Shown here: piece after piece, positions 8,540-16,935 of the stretch
Layout of the letters: each line of letters begins with the position of its first letter
How positions within the stretch are numbered: position 1 is the stretch's first letter
From: CAZJBP01 sp964544115
Lineage (GTDB): Bacteria > Verrucomicrobiota > Kiritimatiellia > UBA8416 > JADHWI01
Assembly: GCA_964544115.1 (NCBI GenBank)
Contig: CAZJBP010000008.1
Coordinates: 1-36,736, forward strand
DNA length: 36,736 bases
Direction of reading: 5' to 3'
Translations under genes and position numbers: made by a program
Notes under the pieces: generated by a model
What the model was told of the DNA's origin: nothing
Seen by the model: only the letters and a program-made list of their open reading frames with translations
The model's database searches: none

Positions 8540-11527
8540 TCATCGCGGATTCATCAGGCTCACGCCCATCAGCCCGATCACGACATCCTGAGACAGCGTC
8601 TCCAGCTCCACCTCGCGCAGTACCGCGCCGTCCCTCAGTTTCCACCCATAGACCATCGCCCGGCAGTTCTCCCCCAACTGCACCTGGGGCGGCGGCTCCT
8701 TCGGCAGCGAAAAGCCGTCCCGCCGGTAATCGTAATCCACCGTGCCAAACCGGCAGAGCGACCAAAAATTGTACGGCGGCACGAGGTCCAGCCGCTCTTC
8801 CTGCCCGTCCTCGTAGCGGAACCGGATCACCGCGTTGGCAATCCGCCCCTGCATGGGGTTGGTCGAGCCGCACACCAGCAGCCACACCGCCTCCGCCCCC
8901 GCCCGGACCGGCACGGTCGTGGAGCGCGGCCAGTTGTCCCACAACGAGGTGAAGGCGATGTTCCGCTCGGCGCCCGTCGCCGCGAACGGCACGCCCTGCG
9001 GCGTTGTGACCGGCGCGCCGATCGTGTTAAGCGTGATCTCAGGAGGCTTGATGTTCCAGGGCACGAACGTCCAGGCGCTCCATCCGTCGTACCCGATCCG
9101 CATCGAGCAGGTGTCCGGACGCGGGGAGCGGTAGTCCTGCCGGAAGATTGTCCGCACGTCGCCGTTGAGAGTGGCGGCCACGTCGAGACAGCGCCACCTC
9201 GCGCCCGCCGGCACCGACAGCGTCGGGAACGCGGGAGCGTCGGCGCGCATCTGGGTCACTTGGTAGCGCGGCACCGCCCCCTCCACGAGCGCGAGCCGCA
9301 GTCCGTTGACGTCGGCGCGCTCCACGCGGACCGGCAGCGGGCCCGAGCGGCCGTCCAGGTCGAGGGCGACCTCCACCGCCGTGCAGGCCGGCACCTCCAG
9401 CGTCAGCATGCCGCATCCGGGCCACGGTTCGAGCCGGAAGTCGGCGACGGCCGTGCCATTGATAGTCACCCGCTTCACGCGCTCCGCGCGCACCGGCAGG
9501 CGGAACCTGACCCTCGCCGGCCGGGCCAGCGTGAGGCGGGTGGTGTCCCGTTCGCAGGCCAGCGAAAAGTCCGGCGTGCGGATCGCGGCGCGATCCCACG
9601 CCGAGGGCAGGGCCGGCTCGACGCACACGAGGCCGTTGGGATAGTCCGGCCGGTAGCCGAAGAGCCCCTCGACCACGGCGCGGCCGAACATCGCGACGAT
9701 GTCCGTGAAATCGATGCTGCAGTTCGGGTGGCTCAGGCCGCCCGGCGAGCGGAAGTTCACTCCGCCGGTGGGGTTGGACTCCTTGCTGAAGCCGGCCTGC
9801 GGCGCCTCGTCGCCGTACATCGTCTGTAGCATCGTGCCGCGCAGGAGGGCCCACCCCTCATCGCCCTGCCCGCCCAGGAAGTAGCCCAGCGCCATCGCGA
9901 AGTTGTCGCCGTGGTACAGTTCGCGGACAGACCACATGCCGGGCACGAAGTTGGAGGTGTGCCGCATCTCCCCGCCGTAGGGCAGGAGTACCCGCTCCAT
10001 GGCCCAGGCCGTGTAATCCATCGCGCGCCACGTCTGCTCGGGCGTCGTGACGCCGGCCTCGATGGGCACGTGCTGCGCGTAGACCCACGCGTCCTCATGC
10101 ACGCGCTGATGGCCGCCCAGTTCGATGTGCGAGGCGAAGTGCCCCTTGTCCCGCAACCACAGCCGACGGTTCATCGCCTCCCGGATCCGGTCCGCCTCGG
10201 CATCGTGCCGCGCGGCGGCCTCCGCATCCCCGCGCCGCCGGCGCATGTCAGCAGCGGCCCTGCGCCCGTAGTACACGTAGGCCGACTGCTCGGGCGTGCC
10301 GCCGCCATTGAACCAGAGCGAGTCGCTGGGCCACGTGTTGTTGTAGCTTTCGTACAGCCCGTCGTCATCGGGGTCGAAGCACTCCTTGCAGCGCTGCAGG
10401 TGCAGCTCCAGCATCGGCAGGAGCCGCCGCTCGAACTCCGCGTCGCCGGTGGCCCGCCATGCGCGCACGGCCTCGTCGAAGAACTGTGTCTGGAATTCGT
10501 AATGCGGCTCGGGGTAAATCCCGATCATGTAGTTCACGAACCCGGCCCCGCAGAAGCGGGAGGCCTTCGTCTGCTGGCAGCCCAGTTCGCTCACCGCGCA
10601 GCGCGTCCGCTCCGGGTCGCTCTTGACCTGGTGCGCGTCCCAGAACGCCAGTGCGCTGGCGACGAGATCGTGCCAGCCGTACGCCGTGGCGCTGCCCATC
10701 ATGCGCCAGCCGGGCTGCTGGAAGCGCCAGGCCGAGCCGCCGTGCACAAAGCACGGCTCCACGAACGTGCCCAGCACCGCCGCACAGGACGCGGCGACCC
10801 CGGCGTTGAGATAGGGATCCGGCGTGTCCACGACGATCTGCCGGCCGATGGACTCGGCTCGCGCCAGGCCGTCCGCGAACGCCTGCTCCGGATCGGCCAT
10901 TGCAGCCGGGTCGGGCTCGGCTGCCGCGGGGCCGGTGTCCCCCGCCGCGGCCATGGCCGCGCACTGGGCCCGGCCCTCCACCAACGGAATCCAGGCCACC
11001 CGCCCGGCGCCGGTCCCCTCCGGGCCGGCCTTCCCCAGGTCGTCGCGGGCCTCCACCGCCAGCCATTCCCGGGGGCCGGCCGGCTCCGAGAATCGGATCG
11101 GTTCGCCCTCGGGGAGACTCCCGCCGGAGGGCGGGAACAGGCACCACGCCGCCGCATCGCCCGGCTGAACGCCTTCAACAAGCAGTCGCACCGCGAACCC
11201 GCAGGCATCGGCGAGCGTCGTCGCCGTCAGCCGCGCGATCAGGCCGGGCAGTCGCGGGTCAGTCAGCTCCCACTCCATCCGCGCCGGCCGGTATCGCGCC
11301 ACGCGCCCGGCAAACTGCTGCAGCATCAGCCGCGCGCCGCCGCGCCGGATGCCGACGCACAGGGAACCCATCGGCCCGCTCACCGACGGCATTTCACCGG
11401 CCCAGATGAACGTGAAGCGGCGATGGCAGTACAGGGGTCGGTTGTACCAGGCCGTGCCGTTGCGAACGACAATGGCGTCCCCTTCCGGCGTGTACACCAG
11501 CCCCGGCAAGCCCTCAGCAGCGACCAT
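8540..11527 (-). CDS. DUF4450 six-hairpin glycosidase-like protein
   Basis: 995 aa. Residues 1-~200 resemble DUF4450 (NGTAWYNRPLYCHRRF, then GSLCVGIRRG). Residues ~240-640 have the alternating helical pattern of an (alpha/alpha)6 barrel, with WRMMGSATAYGWHD, DDDGLYESYNNTWPSDSLW and YGGEMRHTSNFVPGMW as likely active-site loops. Residues ~650-760 form a beta domain, and the last ~220 residues are beta-rich and possibly sugar-binding (DYDYRRDGFSLP). Six-hairpin enzymes hydrolyse many glycosides by inversion; DUF4450 has, to my knowledge, no defined specificity. No signal peptide is visible and the only ribosome-site-like sequence before the ATG at 11527 is a weak GGGTGA, so the start is less certain than the reading frame. 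It sits 40 bases after the upstream GH20-like gene. Confidence 0.85.
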   Translation of the reverse strand: MVAAEGLPGLVYTPEGDAIVVRNGTAWYNRPLYCHRRFTFIWAGEMPSVSGPMGSLCVGIRRGGARLMLQQFAGRVARYRPARMEWELTDPRLPGLIARLTATTLADACGFAVRLLVEGVQPGDAAAWCLFPPSGGSLPEGEPIRFSEPAGPREWLAVEARDDLGKAGPEGTGAGRVAWIPLVEGRAQCAAMAAAGDTGPAAAEPDPAAMADPEQAFADGLARAESIGRQIVVDTPDPYLNAGVAASCAAVLGTFVEPCFVHGGSAWRFQQPGWRMMGSATAYGWHDLVASALAFWDAHQVKSDPERTRCAVSELGCQQTKASRFCGAGFVNYMIGIYPEPHYEFQTQFFDEAVRAWRATGDAEFERRLLPMLELHLQRCKECFDPDDDGLYESYNNTWPSDSLWFNGGGTPEQSAYVYYGRRAAADMRRRRGDAEAAARHDAEADRIREAMNRRLWLRDKGHFASHIELGGHQRVHEDAWVYAQHVPIEAGVTTPEQTWRAMDYTAWAMERVLLPYGGEMRHTSNFVPGMWSVRELYHGDNFAMALGYFLGGQGDEGWALLRGTMLQTMYGDEAPQAGFSKESNPTGGVNFRSPGGLSHPNCSIDFTDIVAMFGRAVVEGLFGYRPDYPNGLVCVEPALPSAWDRAAIRTPDFSLACERDTTRLTLARPARVRFRLPVRAERVKRVTINGTAVADFRLEPWPGCGMLTLEVPACTAVEVALDLDGRSGPLPVRVERADVNGLRLALVEGAVPRYQVTQMRADAPAFPTLSVPAGARWRCLDVAATLNGDVRTIFRQDYRSPRPDTCSMRIGYDGWSAWTFVPWNIKPPEITLNTIGAPVTTPQGVPFAATGAERNIAFTSLWDNWPRSTTVPVRAGAEAVWLLVCGSTNPMQGRIANAVIRFRYEDGQEERLDLVPPYNFWSLCRFGTVDYDYRRDGFSLPKEPPPQVQLGENCRAMVYGWKLRDGAVLREVELETLSQDVVIGLMGVSLMNPR

Positions 11528-11567
11528 GGCGATTCACCCGTATCCCAGACTGCACGCGGCCAGCGCT

Positions 11568-13814
11568 TTACTCGGCCTTGGTCTTGATGCCTTCCAGCAC
11601 CGAACCGTCGGCGGCGCGGATCCGAGCCTTGGCCCCCCACCCGCCGCCCCAGTTGATCACCTTGACCAGCAGGTTGTTCCATCCGGCGTTGAGGGCGATC
11701 TCCACGTTGTCCTCGCCGTCGGACAGGGTCCGGCCGACATTCTGCGAGTCCACCAGCTTTCCGTTCATCCAAGCCTTCACGGCGTCGTCGCTGCCGACGA
11801 TGAGTCGCGCCGGCTGGGCCTTGGGCGAATAGATCTGCGTCCGCATATACATGGTGTCGCCGCCGCCGGTCAGTTCAATCTCCCTGAAGTTGACGATCAT
11901 GGGATTCGCCCCCCGCTTCCAGGGGAACCACTTCGCTTCGCCGCCCTGCTCCGGAGGAAACTCCACGTCGAACTTGGCCTGCTCAGCCTTGCCCGGCGTT
12001 TCGTACGGCCCGGAGAGCTGCCAGTCGGAGAGGAAGCCGTCGATGTCCGAGTAATCGTACCGGCTCCGCGTAACGCTGCCGAACTGGCGGTCGCCGAAGA
12101 AATAGGCCGCGTTCAGGACGAAGGACTGCTTGTAGTTGAACGGCTCGGTGTAAACGGGCGACTGGGGGGTGGGTTCCGAGCCGTCGAGGGTGTAGTGGAT
12201 CTTGCCGCCGCTCGGCGCCGCCACGGAGAGGGTGACCTTCAGGTTTCCGCCAAAACCGATCTGGCCGCCCAGGAAGTAGGTGATCCCCATCGTCACTCCT
12301 TCCGTATCCAACTTGACCGGCAGGGCCAGCCGGTTCACCAGCTTCCTGTTGATGTCGTACCGCTTGTCGTACTCTTCCTGGTTGATCGGCGTGTCAGGCC
12401 CCCACGTGCGTTCCGTACGTTCGCCGGCCCCGAGCATCCACCCGTTGAGCACGATCGCGCTCATCTGCCACATCGGCCGACTGGCGCCGAGCACGCGATC
12501 GGTCCGCGCGAGGCGCGAGCCGTTGCAGATATACATGTTCCATTCCGGGAAAGGCACGGAGAGGTCCCAGGGCACCGTGATCGTGGTCCACCCTTCCCGT
12601 TGATAGTCCTGGGCCACCGCATGCGGGTACCAGATCAGCGCGATCACGTTGTCGCTCATGCGTCCGTCCCGCGGGAAGTCCTCCCACGCCAGCGTGAGCT
12701 TGCCGCGCTTGCGAATCATGTCGGCCAGGCGCTTCAGGTGCACCTGGTAGATCTCGTGGGGGTTGCGCACCGGCTGCGGGTCGAGTTCCACCGCGTGCCG
12801 CCGCTTGTAGACCTGGGCCCAGGGGCCCGCTCCCACCCCCTGCCAGTTGCATTCGTCGCACCCGATATCAAAGTAGGGCGTGGTCTTGAAGATGCTGCAC
12901 ATCTCGTCGATGACCGTTTCGAGGCCCTTGTAGAGCTCCTCGCTGGCCATGTCCATGCAGCCCGGGCCGTCAAACACGTCGCGATAACACCGGCCCATGG
13001 CGGCATGGTGGCCGGGTGTTTCCAACGCCGGGACAATGCACACGCCGCGGGCGGCTGCGAAGGCTTCCAGCGCTTCCATTTCCTCCCAGGTCCAGACTTT
13101 CGGGGGAATGCCGCCGCAGCACGATCCGTTCTGCGATCCGAGCTTCGGAAACGCCTTGGAGGGGAAGCTGTAGCCCTGGTCGTCGCCGACGTGCAACTGG
13201 AGGTACCGCACCTTGAAGATGCGGCAGGCTTCGACGGTGGCCATCAGGGCGTCGGCAGGAATCCACTGGCGTCCGCAGTCGACCATGACCCCGGAAAAGT
13301 CGGCGTGCGGCCAGTCCTTGATCGTCATCTGCGGGATGGAGAACTTGCCGTTGGCGCCGGTAATGCTTTGCAGGATGGACGCCGTGCCTTCACACACCGC
13401 GCGGACATCCCAGCCTTCCACAACGGCCTTGTCCGCCACCTCGATCGTGTGCGCCATGTCGCGCGTCTTGGCGATCTTGAGGTCCTGGGCGGCGAGGATG
13501 TCCTCGTCCGCACGGATGGCCGGGTTGATTTTGAGCACGATGTCCCCCGCCCGACCCTCGCCCTTGACGATGGCGAGCTTCCAGTTTGTGAGGCAGGATA
13601 TCTCCTCCGCGAGGACGGCGGCGTGCGCGTCCAGGCGCGGATCCGTCACCACGATGCGGGACTGGGCGGTCAGCTCCATGCTGCCCGGATTCACCTTGAT
13701 CGACTTCGGTGTCGGCTGGATCGGCGGAACGTTCGCGTCGAGCGCGCCTGCGCCGCCCACCATGCTGCACACAAGGCCGGTAACCGCCAGAGCTCTTCCA
13801 ATCAGTGCCTTCAT
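11568..13814 (-). CDS. Secreted GH20-like protein with altered active-site motif (DIGCDE) and accessory module
   Basis: 748 aa. The ATG at 13814 is chosen: TTGGAG lies 6 bases upstream and a signal peptide follows (residues 1-25). A TTG at 13826 is in frame but unlikely. Residues ~34-160 are the GH20b-like N-domain (QPTPKSIKV) and ~170-490 the barrel, with Arg182 in CGRQ. The usual HxGGDE reads DIGCDE here: the Asp320-Glu321 pair is kept, but the His is Asp316 and the second Gly is Cys319. Residues ~535-585 are a chitobiase C-terminal-type repeat (YTLDGSEPTPQSPVY). Residues ~595-735 are the module also inserted in the protein at 2836 (WQLSGPY, GSDDAVKAWMNGKLV, AGWNNLLVKVINWGGGW). Probably an exported hexosaminidase-like enzyme of changed specificity. 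Second gene of the operon, 19 bases after the first. Confidence 0.88.
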   Translation of the reverse strand: MKALIGRALAVTGLVCSMVGGAGALDANVPPIQPTPKSIKVNPGSMELTAQSRIVVTDPRLDAHAAVLAEEISCLTNWKLAIVKGEGRAGDIVLKINPAIRADEDILAAQDLKIAKTRDMAHTIEVADKAVVEGWDVRAVCEGTASILQSITGANGKFSIPQMTIKDWPHADFSGVMVDCGRQWIPADALMATVEACRIFKVRYLQLHVGDDQGYSFPSKAFPKLGSQNGSCCGGIPPKVWTWEEMEALEAFAAARGVCIVPALETPGHHAAMGRCYRDVFDGPGCMDMASEELYKGLETVIDEMCSIFKTTPYFDIGCDECNWQGVGAGPWAQVYKRRHAVELDPQPVRNPHEIYQVHLKRLADMIRKRGKLTLAWEDFPRDGRMSDNVIALIWYPHAVAQDYQREGWTTITVPWDLSVPFPEWNMYICNGSRLARTDRVLGASRPMWQMSAIVLNGWMLGAGERTERTWGPDTPINQEEYDKRYDINRKLVNRLALPVKLDTEGVTMGITYFLGGQIGFGGNLKVTLSVAAPSGGKIHYTLDGSEPTPQSPVYTEPFNYKQSFVLNAAYFFGDRQFGSVTRSRYDYSDIDGFLSDWQLSGPYETPGKAEQAKFDVEFPPEQGGEAKWFPWKRGANPMIVNFREIELTGGGDTMYMRTQIYSPKAQPARLIVGSDDAVKAWMNGKLVDSQNVGRTLSDGEDNVEIALNAGWNNLLVKVINWGGGWGAKARIRAADGSVLEGIKTKAE

Positions 13815-13833
13815 TTGTTTCTCCAAATAGATG

Positions 13834-15705
13834 TTACTTGTAGAGCGACCAGCCGCCGTCCTTCATATCAAAGACCTCGCGCGAGACAGCGCCGGCCTGC
13901 CGGCCGTTGCGGAACAGTGCGGCATTGACCGCCGTGGTCGTCTTGACGTTGAAGGGCGCCGTGTAGGCCGGCGACTGGGCTGTGGGTTCGGAACCGTCCA
14001 CCGTGTAGCGGATTTCGCCGGAGCCGACCGTGTTGGTCAGCGAGAGCGTGACGTCCACCGGGCCTTTACAGTACTGGCGCCCGAGTACCGGCCATGCCCG
14101 ATATTCGACGGGATCGCCCTTGATCACGACAGGGAAGAGAAGCTTGTCGAGCAGGGCGCGCGTGGCGGTGAGGCGGCCCTGGTACTCGGCTTCCACCACG
14201 ACGTTGCTCGGCCCCCAGGTGCGCTCCGAACGGATGCCAAGGCTGCGGATGTAGCCCTCGCAGGTAGAGCCGTTGAGCTCGCCGCCCAGGTAATCGCTCA
14301 CCAGTGCGCTTGCGCTCATGTGCCACATGGTCTGGCTGGCGCCCAGCACGCGGTTCGTGGGATCAAACTTCACCCCGTTGCAGAGGTACATGTTCCAGTC
14401 CGTGAGCGGGGCGCCAAGGTCCCAGGGAACTGTGATGGTGGTGAAACCGCGCTTGCGTATCTCGTCGCAGAAATTATACGGCAACCAGCACATCACCACG
14501 ATCTGGCTCCTTATGTCCTCGGGAAGAACGAACCCCATCGCCTCCACAGGAAGATCAACCCCTTCCCAGGCCAGCGTCATCTTGCCGCGCTTGCGGACCA
14601 TGTCGTTCACGCGCCGGACATGCTGCACAAACAGGTCGGACAGGCGCTGCATCCCGTGCTTCTGGAGGTAGTCCTTGGTCTGCTGTTGTTCCTCAAGCTC
14701 GTAGAAGTACATTTCGTCGCAGCCGATGTGAAAATACGGCGAGCTCTTGAACACATCGCATACTTCGCCCACAAGCGTGTCCAGCACCTTGTACAGGTCG
14801 TCGTTCGCCATGTTCATGATCTTCGCACGGCCAAACACGTCCGGCATCGCGCGCGCCGCCGCTTCGCCGTGACAGGGCATGTCGAGTTCCGGCACGAGAG
14901 TGACCCCGCGCGCATCGGCATAGGCGACCAGATCACGAAGCTCCTTCAGACCGTAAACTTTCGGAATCACGCCGTTGTGCATGGCCTCGTTCTTCGTGCC
15001 GAGACCAGGAAAGGCTGTCGACGGAAACGTAAAGCCCTCATCCGCGGACAGGTTCAGCTGGCAGTACCGGATCTTCCAGAGCCGGCAGGCCTCGATGACC
15101 GCCCTGATCGCGTCGAGGGGGATCTGCTGGCGGGACACGTCCACCATGACGCCGGTGAAGTCGGCATGCGGCCAGTCCTTGACCTTCATGCGCGGCAGCG
15201 AATACGTGACGCCCTGGGCCGTGATGGACTGCAGGATCGTGGCCGTGCCTTCCGCCACAGCGCGGTAGTTCCAGCCTTCCACGACGGCGGAGTCCCCGAC
15301 AACGATCGAGTGGGCAAAATCGCGCGTGGGGCCGACCTTCTGATTCTGGACGGCGAGAATGTCCGCGCCCGCGCGCAGCGCCGGGTTGATCCGCAGCCCG
15401 ATATCACCCTTGCCCGCCTTGCCCTTGCCCACCGCCAGCTTCAGGCCGGTGATCGTCGCGATCTCGTCGGACAGGATAGCAGCCAGCGGCTCGAGACTGG
15501 CGTCGCCGGCCACAATGCGGCTGGCGGCGGTCAGCGGCATGGCTCCCTGCTCCAGGGCGATCATCTTCGGCGTGGGTACGAGCGGAGGCGGCGTGGCCGC
15601 CCCACAGGCGGCAGCCGCCAGGAGCAGCGCGGCAGCCGCCGTCCTCCAAGCGCCCGCGAAAATGAAACGGTTACTGCGTCGTGAATCCCCTCTGCGCACG
15701 GTCAT
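13834..15705 (-). CDS. Exported GH20-like protein (HIGCDE active-site variant), first gene of operon
   Basis: 623 aa. The reading frame stays open to 15984, but the ATG at 15705 has a near-perfect AGGAGG 7 bases upstream and begins an export signal (hydrophobic residues ~14-35, LLLAAAACGAA). The Cys could make it a lipoprotein, though the box AAAC is weak. Residues ~43-170 are the GH20b-like domain (PTPKMIALEQGAMPL) and ~180-520 the barrel, with Arg192 (VSRQQIP) and HIGCDE (His326, Asp330-Glu331, with Cys329 in place of the second Gly). Residues ~560-615 match the chitobiase C-terminal repeat (YTVDGSEPTAQSPAY). It aligns throughout with the proteins at 4630 and 11568, so the three are paralogues. 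It is transcribed divergently from the gene at 15930 and carries no discoidin or accessory tail. Confidence 0.88.
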   Translation of the reverse strand: MTVRRGDSRRSNRFIFAGAWRTAAAALLLAAAACGAATPPPLVPTPKMIALEQGAMPLTAASRIVAGDASLEPLAAILSDEIATITGLKLAVGKGKAGKGDIGLRINPALRAGADILAVQNQKVGPTRDFAHSIVVGDSAVVEGWNYRAVAEGTATILQSITAQGVTYSLPRMKVKDWPHADFTGVMVDVSRQQIPLDAIRAVIEACRLWKIRYCQLNLSADEGFTFPSTAFPGLGTKNEAMHNGVIPKVYGLKELRDLVAYADARGVTLVPELDMPCHGEAAARAMPDVFGRAKIMNMANDDLYKVLDTLVGEVCDVFKSSPYFHIGCDEMYFYELEEQQQTKDYLQKHGMQRLSDLFVQHVRRVNDMVRKRGKMTLAWEGVDLPVEAMGFVLPEDIRSQIVVMCWLPYNFCDEIRKRGFTTITVPWDLGAPLTDWNMYLCNGVKFDPTNRVLGASQTMWHMSASALVSDYLGGELNGSTCEGYIRSLGIRSERTWGPSNVVVEAEYQGRLTATRALLDKLLFPVVIKGDPVEYRAWPVLGRQYCKGPVDVTLSLTNTVGSGEIRYTVDGSEPTAQSPAYTAPFNVKTTTAVNAALFRNGRQAGAVSREVFDMKDGGWSLYK

Positions 15706-15748
15706 ACGAGAGCCTCCTGACAACGGACTTCCTGCCCGCCCACCGGGT

Positions 15749-15754
15749 TTTATA
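15749..15754 (-). promoter_or_regulatory. Possible -10 element (TATAAA) for the seven-gene operon
   Basis: Reading on the minus strand, TATAAA lies 43 bases before the ATG at 15705, in the 224-base divergent intergenic region. No convincing -35 box sits 16-18 bases upstream, so either an activator or another sigma factor is needed, or the match is chance in GC-rich DNA. Confidence 0.35.
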
Positions 15755-15812
15755 GAAGTGCAACCGTATCTGAGAGGGAAGGGGTAGACAAGCGATTTGC
15801 AGACAAGGGGTT

Positions 15813-15841
15813 TTGACACGCGCGGGGCAATCTCATAGCCT
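15813..15841 (+). promoter_or_regulatory. Promoter candidate for the first LLGGDLTDPE-domain gene
   Basis: Perfect -35 TTGACA at 15813-15818, a 17-base spacer, and a weak -10 TAGCCT at 15836-15841. The start codon is at 15930, giving a leader of about 80 bases. The -35 lies inside GGGTTTTGACACGCGC (15808-15823), which recurs exactly at 16815-16830 before the second paralogue. Confidence 0.5.
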
Positions 15842-15929
15842 TGGCCCCCTTCGGCGCAACGCCAGGGCCCCATCGTCGGCCGGTGGGAGGTCCTGCGGGC
15901 ACGCCTTGAACCGCACCGAAAGGGTCGAC

Positions 15930-16823
15930 ATGAAGAGGATCGTTGTTCTAATTGCGCTGGTGGCTTTCTTCTCAGCTTTCTCACCGCTCTTGCCGAGGGC
16001 CTTCGCCTATGTGAGCCTGGGCACAGGGGACTCCAGCCTGCTGGGCGGCGACCTGACCGATCCGGAAGACTCGCTGGAGCCGGTCGAAGACTGCGGCGCC
16101 GGGACGGAGGAGCAGCTCAAGCCCAAGAACGCCACCTGGGTCAAGATGACCTGCGCCCCCGCCAATGGGCCCGGCGAAATCGGAAATCAGCAGCACCCTT
16201 ACCAGAGCTGGGTGGGCACACCCGCCTCGGCCATCTTCTGGGGCAAGCCCGAGACCAAGAACTGGTACGTCAGTTTCAAGGACGGCGGCTATGGCGGCCC
16301 CACCCGGGACTATCCCTACTTCTGCGCCGTCGAGCTCTCGCAGCCGCACATTCTCACGCACTTCACGATCTGCAACAGCGCCGCCATGCCCGAGCGTGAC
16401 CCGAAGTCGTGGGCCGTCCAAGGGTCCAACACCGGCAAGAAGGATGACTGGACGGACCTCTTCGTGTGCGACTACGAGAAGGGCGATACGTCGCCGTTCA
16501 AGAAGTATCCCCGCAACGAGACGGTGCTCTACACCTCCTTCACGTCCGACAGCATGGCCAAGGCCGTGACGCCGGCGGACCTGGAGAAGCTGACGGCCAA
16601 ACTCGGGGATCAGAAGATCGCCAAAGCCGACTTCGCGACGCCCGCCCGGGCCTACACCTGGTTCCGCATCGCGATCTACGCCTGCGTCAATCCCAACACC
16701 AAGTCCATTGCCGACCCCAACGCCCCGCCCGGGTTCGCGCTGGGACAGCTGGAGCTGTTCGGCGCACCCGCCAAGGACGCCGCGCCCGAGAAGACGGCCG
16801 GGACGAAGGTGGACGGGTTTTGA
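15930..16823 (+). CDS. Secreted single-domain LLGGDLTDPE (discoidin-like) protein, copy 1
   Basis: 297 aa. The ATG at 15930 is preferred (AAAGGG 5 bases upstream; signal peptide follows), although the frame is open back to 15813. Residues 1-26 are a signal peptide ending PRAFA. The rest is one domain: YVSLGTGDSSLLGGDLTDPE at the start, PYFCAVELSQPHILTHFTIC, MPERDPKSWAVQGSNTGKK, a charged middle segment (CDYEKGDTSPFKKYP) and FALGQLELFGAP near the end. The pattern 'PxRDPxSW-GSNTG ... YTWFRIAIY ... LGQLELFG' resembles a galactose-binding/F5-8 type C fold. No catalytic motif is seen. The same domain ends the DUF4838 protein at 85-2736. I infer an extracellular glycan- or surface-binding protein; the real role is unknown. 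Confidence 0.85.
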   Translation: MKRIVVLIALVAFFSAFSPLLPRAFAYVSLGTGDSSLLGGDLTDPEDSLEPVEDCGAGTEEQLKPKNATWVKMTCAPANGPGEIGNQQHPYQSWVGTPASAIFWGKPETKNWYVSFKDGGYGGPTRDYPYFCAVELSQPHILTHFTICNSAAMPERDPKSWAVQGSNTGKKDDWTDLFVCDYEKGDTSPFKKYPRNETVLYTSFTSDSMAKAVTPADLEKLTAKLGDQKIAKADFATPARAYTWFRIAIYACVNPNTKSIADPNAPPGFALGQLELFGAPAKDAAPEKTAGTKVDGF

Positions 16824-16848
16824 CACGCGCCGCGCATCTAGGCATTAT
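16820..16848 (+). promoter_or_regulatory. Promoter candidate for the second LLGGDLTDPE-domain gene
   Basis: TTGACA at 16820-16825, a 17-base spacer and CATTAT at 16843-16848 (4 of 6 to consensus). The -35 box overlaps the TGA stop of copy 1 (16821-16823). It lies in the same 16-base sequence as the promoter of copy 1, so the copies seem to be transcribed separately. Confidence 0.55.
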
Positions 16849-16862
16849 CCGCGGCGGTTTAG

Positions 16863-16908
16863 CGTTCCGGGCGGAAGGCGGCTGGAGCCGCCGAGCCAGC
16901 CCGGAGCG
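16863..16908 (+). other. Nested GC-rich hairpin in the leader of copy 2
   Basis: Outer stem CGTTCCGGGC (16863-16872) pairs with GCCCGGAGCG (16899-16908), ten pairs with one G-U. Inner stem GGCGGC (16877-16882) pairs with GCCGCC (16887-16892) around a TGGA loop. An asymmetric internal loop (GGAA against GAGCCA) separates them. No T-run follows, so it is not a classical terminator. It ends 27 bases before the ATG at 16936 and would lie in that mRNA leader. Role unknown. Confidence 0.55.
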
Positions 16909-16935
16909 TTGCAAGCCGTACACGAAAGGCGTGGC

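Noticed and set aside
4897..8952. Long plus-strand open frames (4897-7065 and 7303-8952) opposite the GH20 and GH32 genes
   Set aside because: Mirror-frame shadows with low-complexity translations, no ribosome sites and no motifs.
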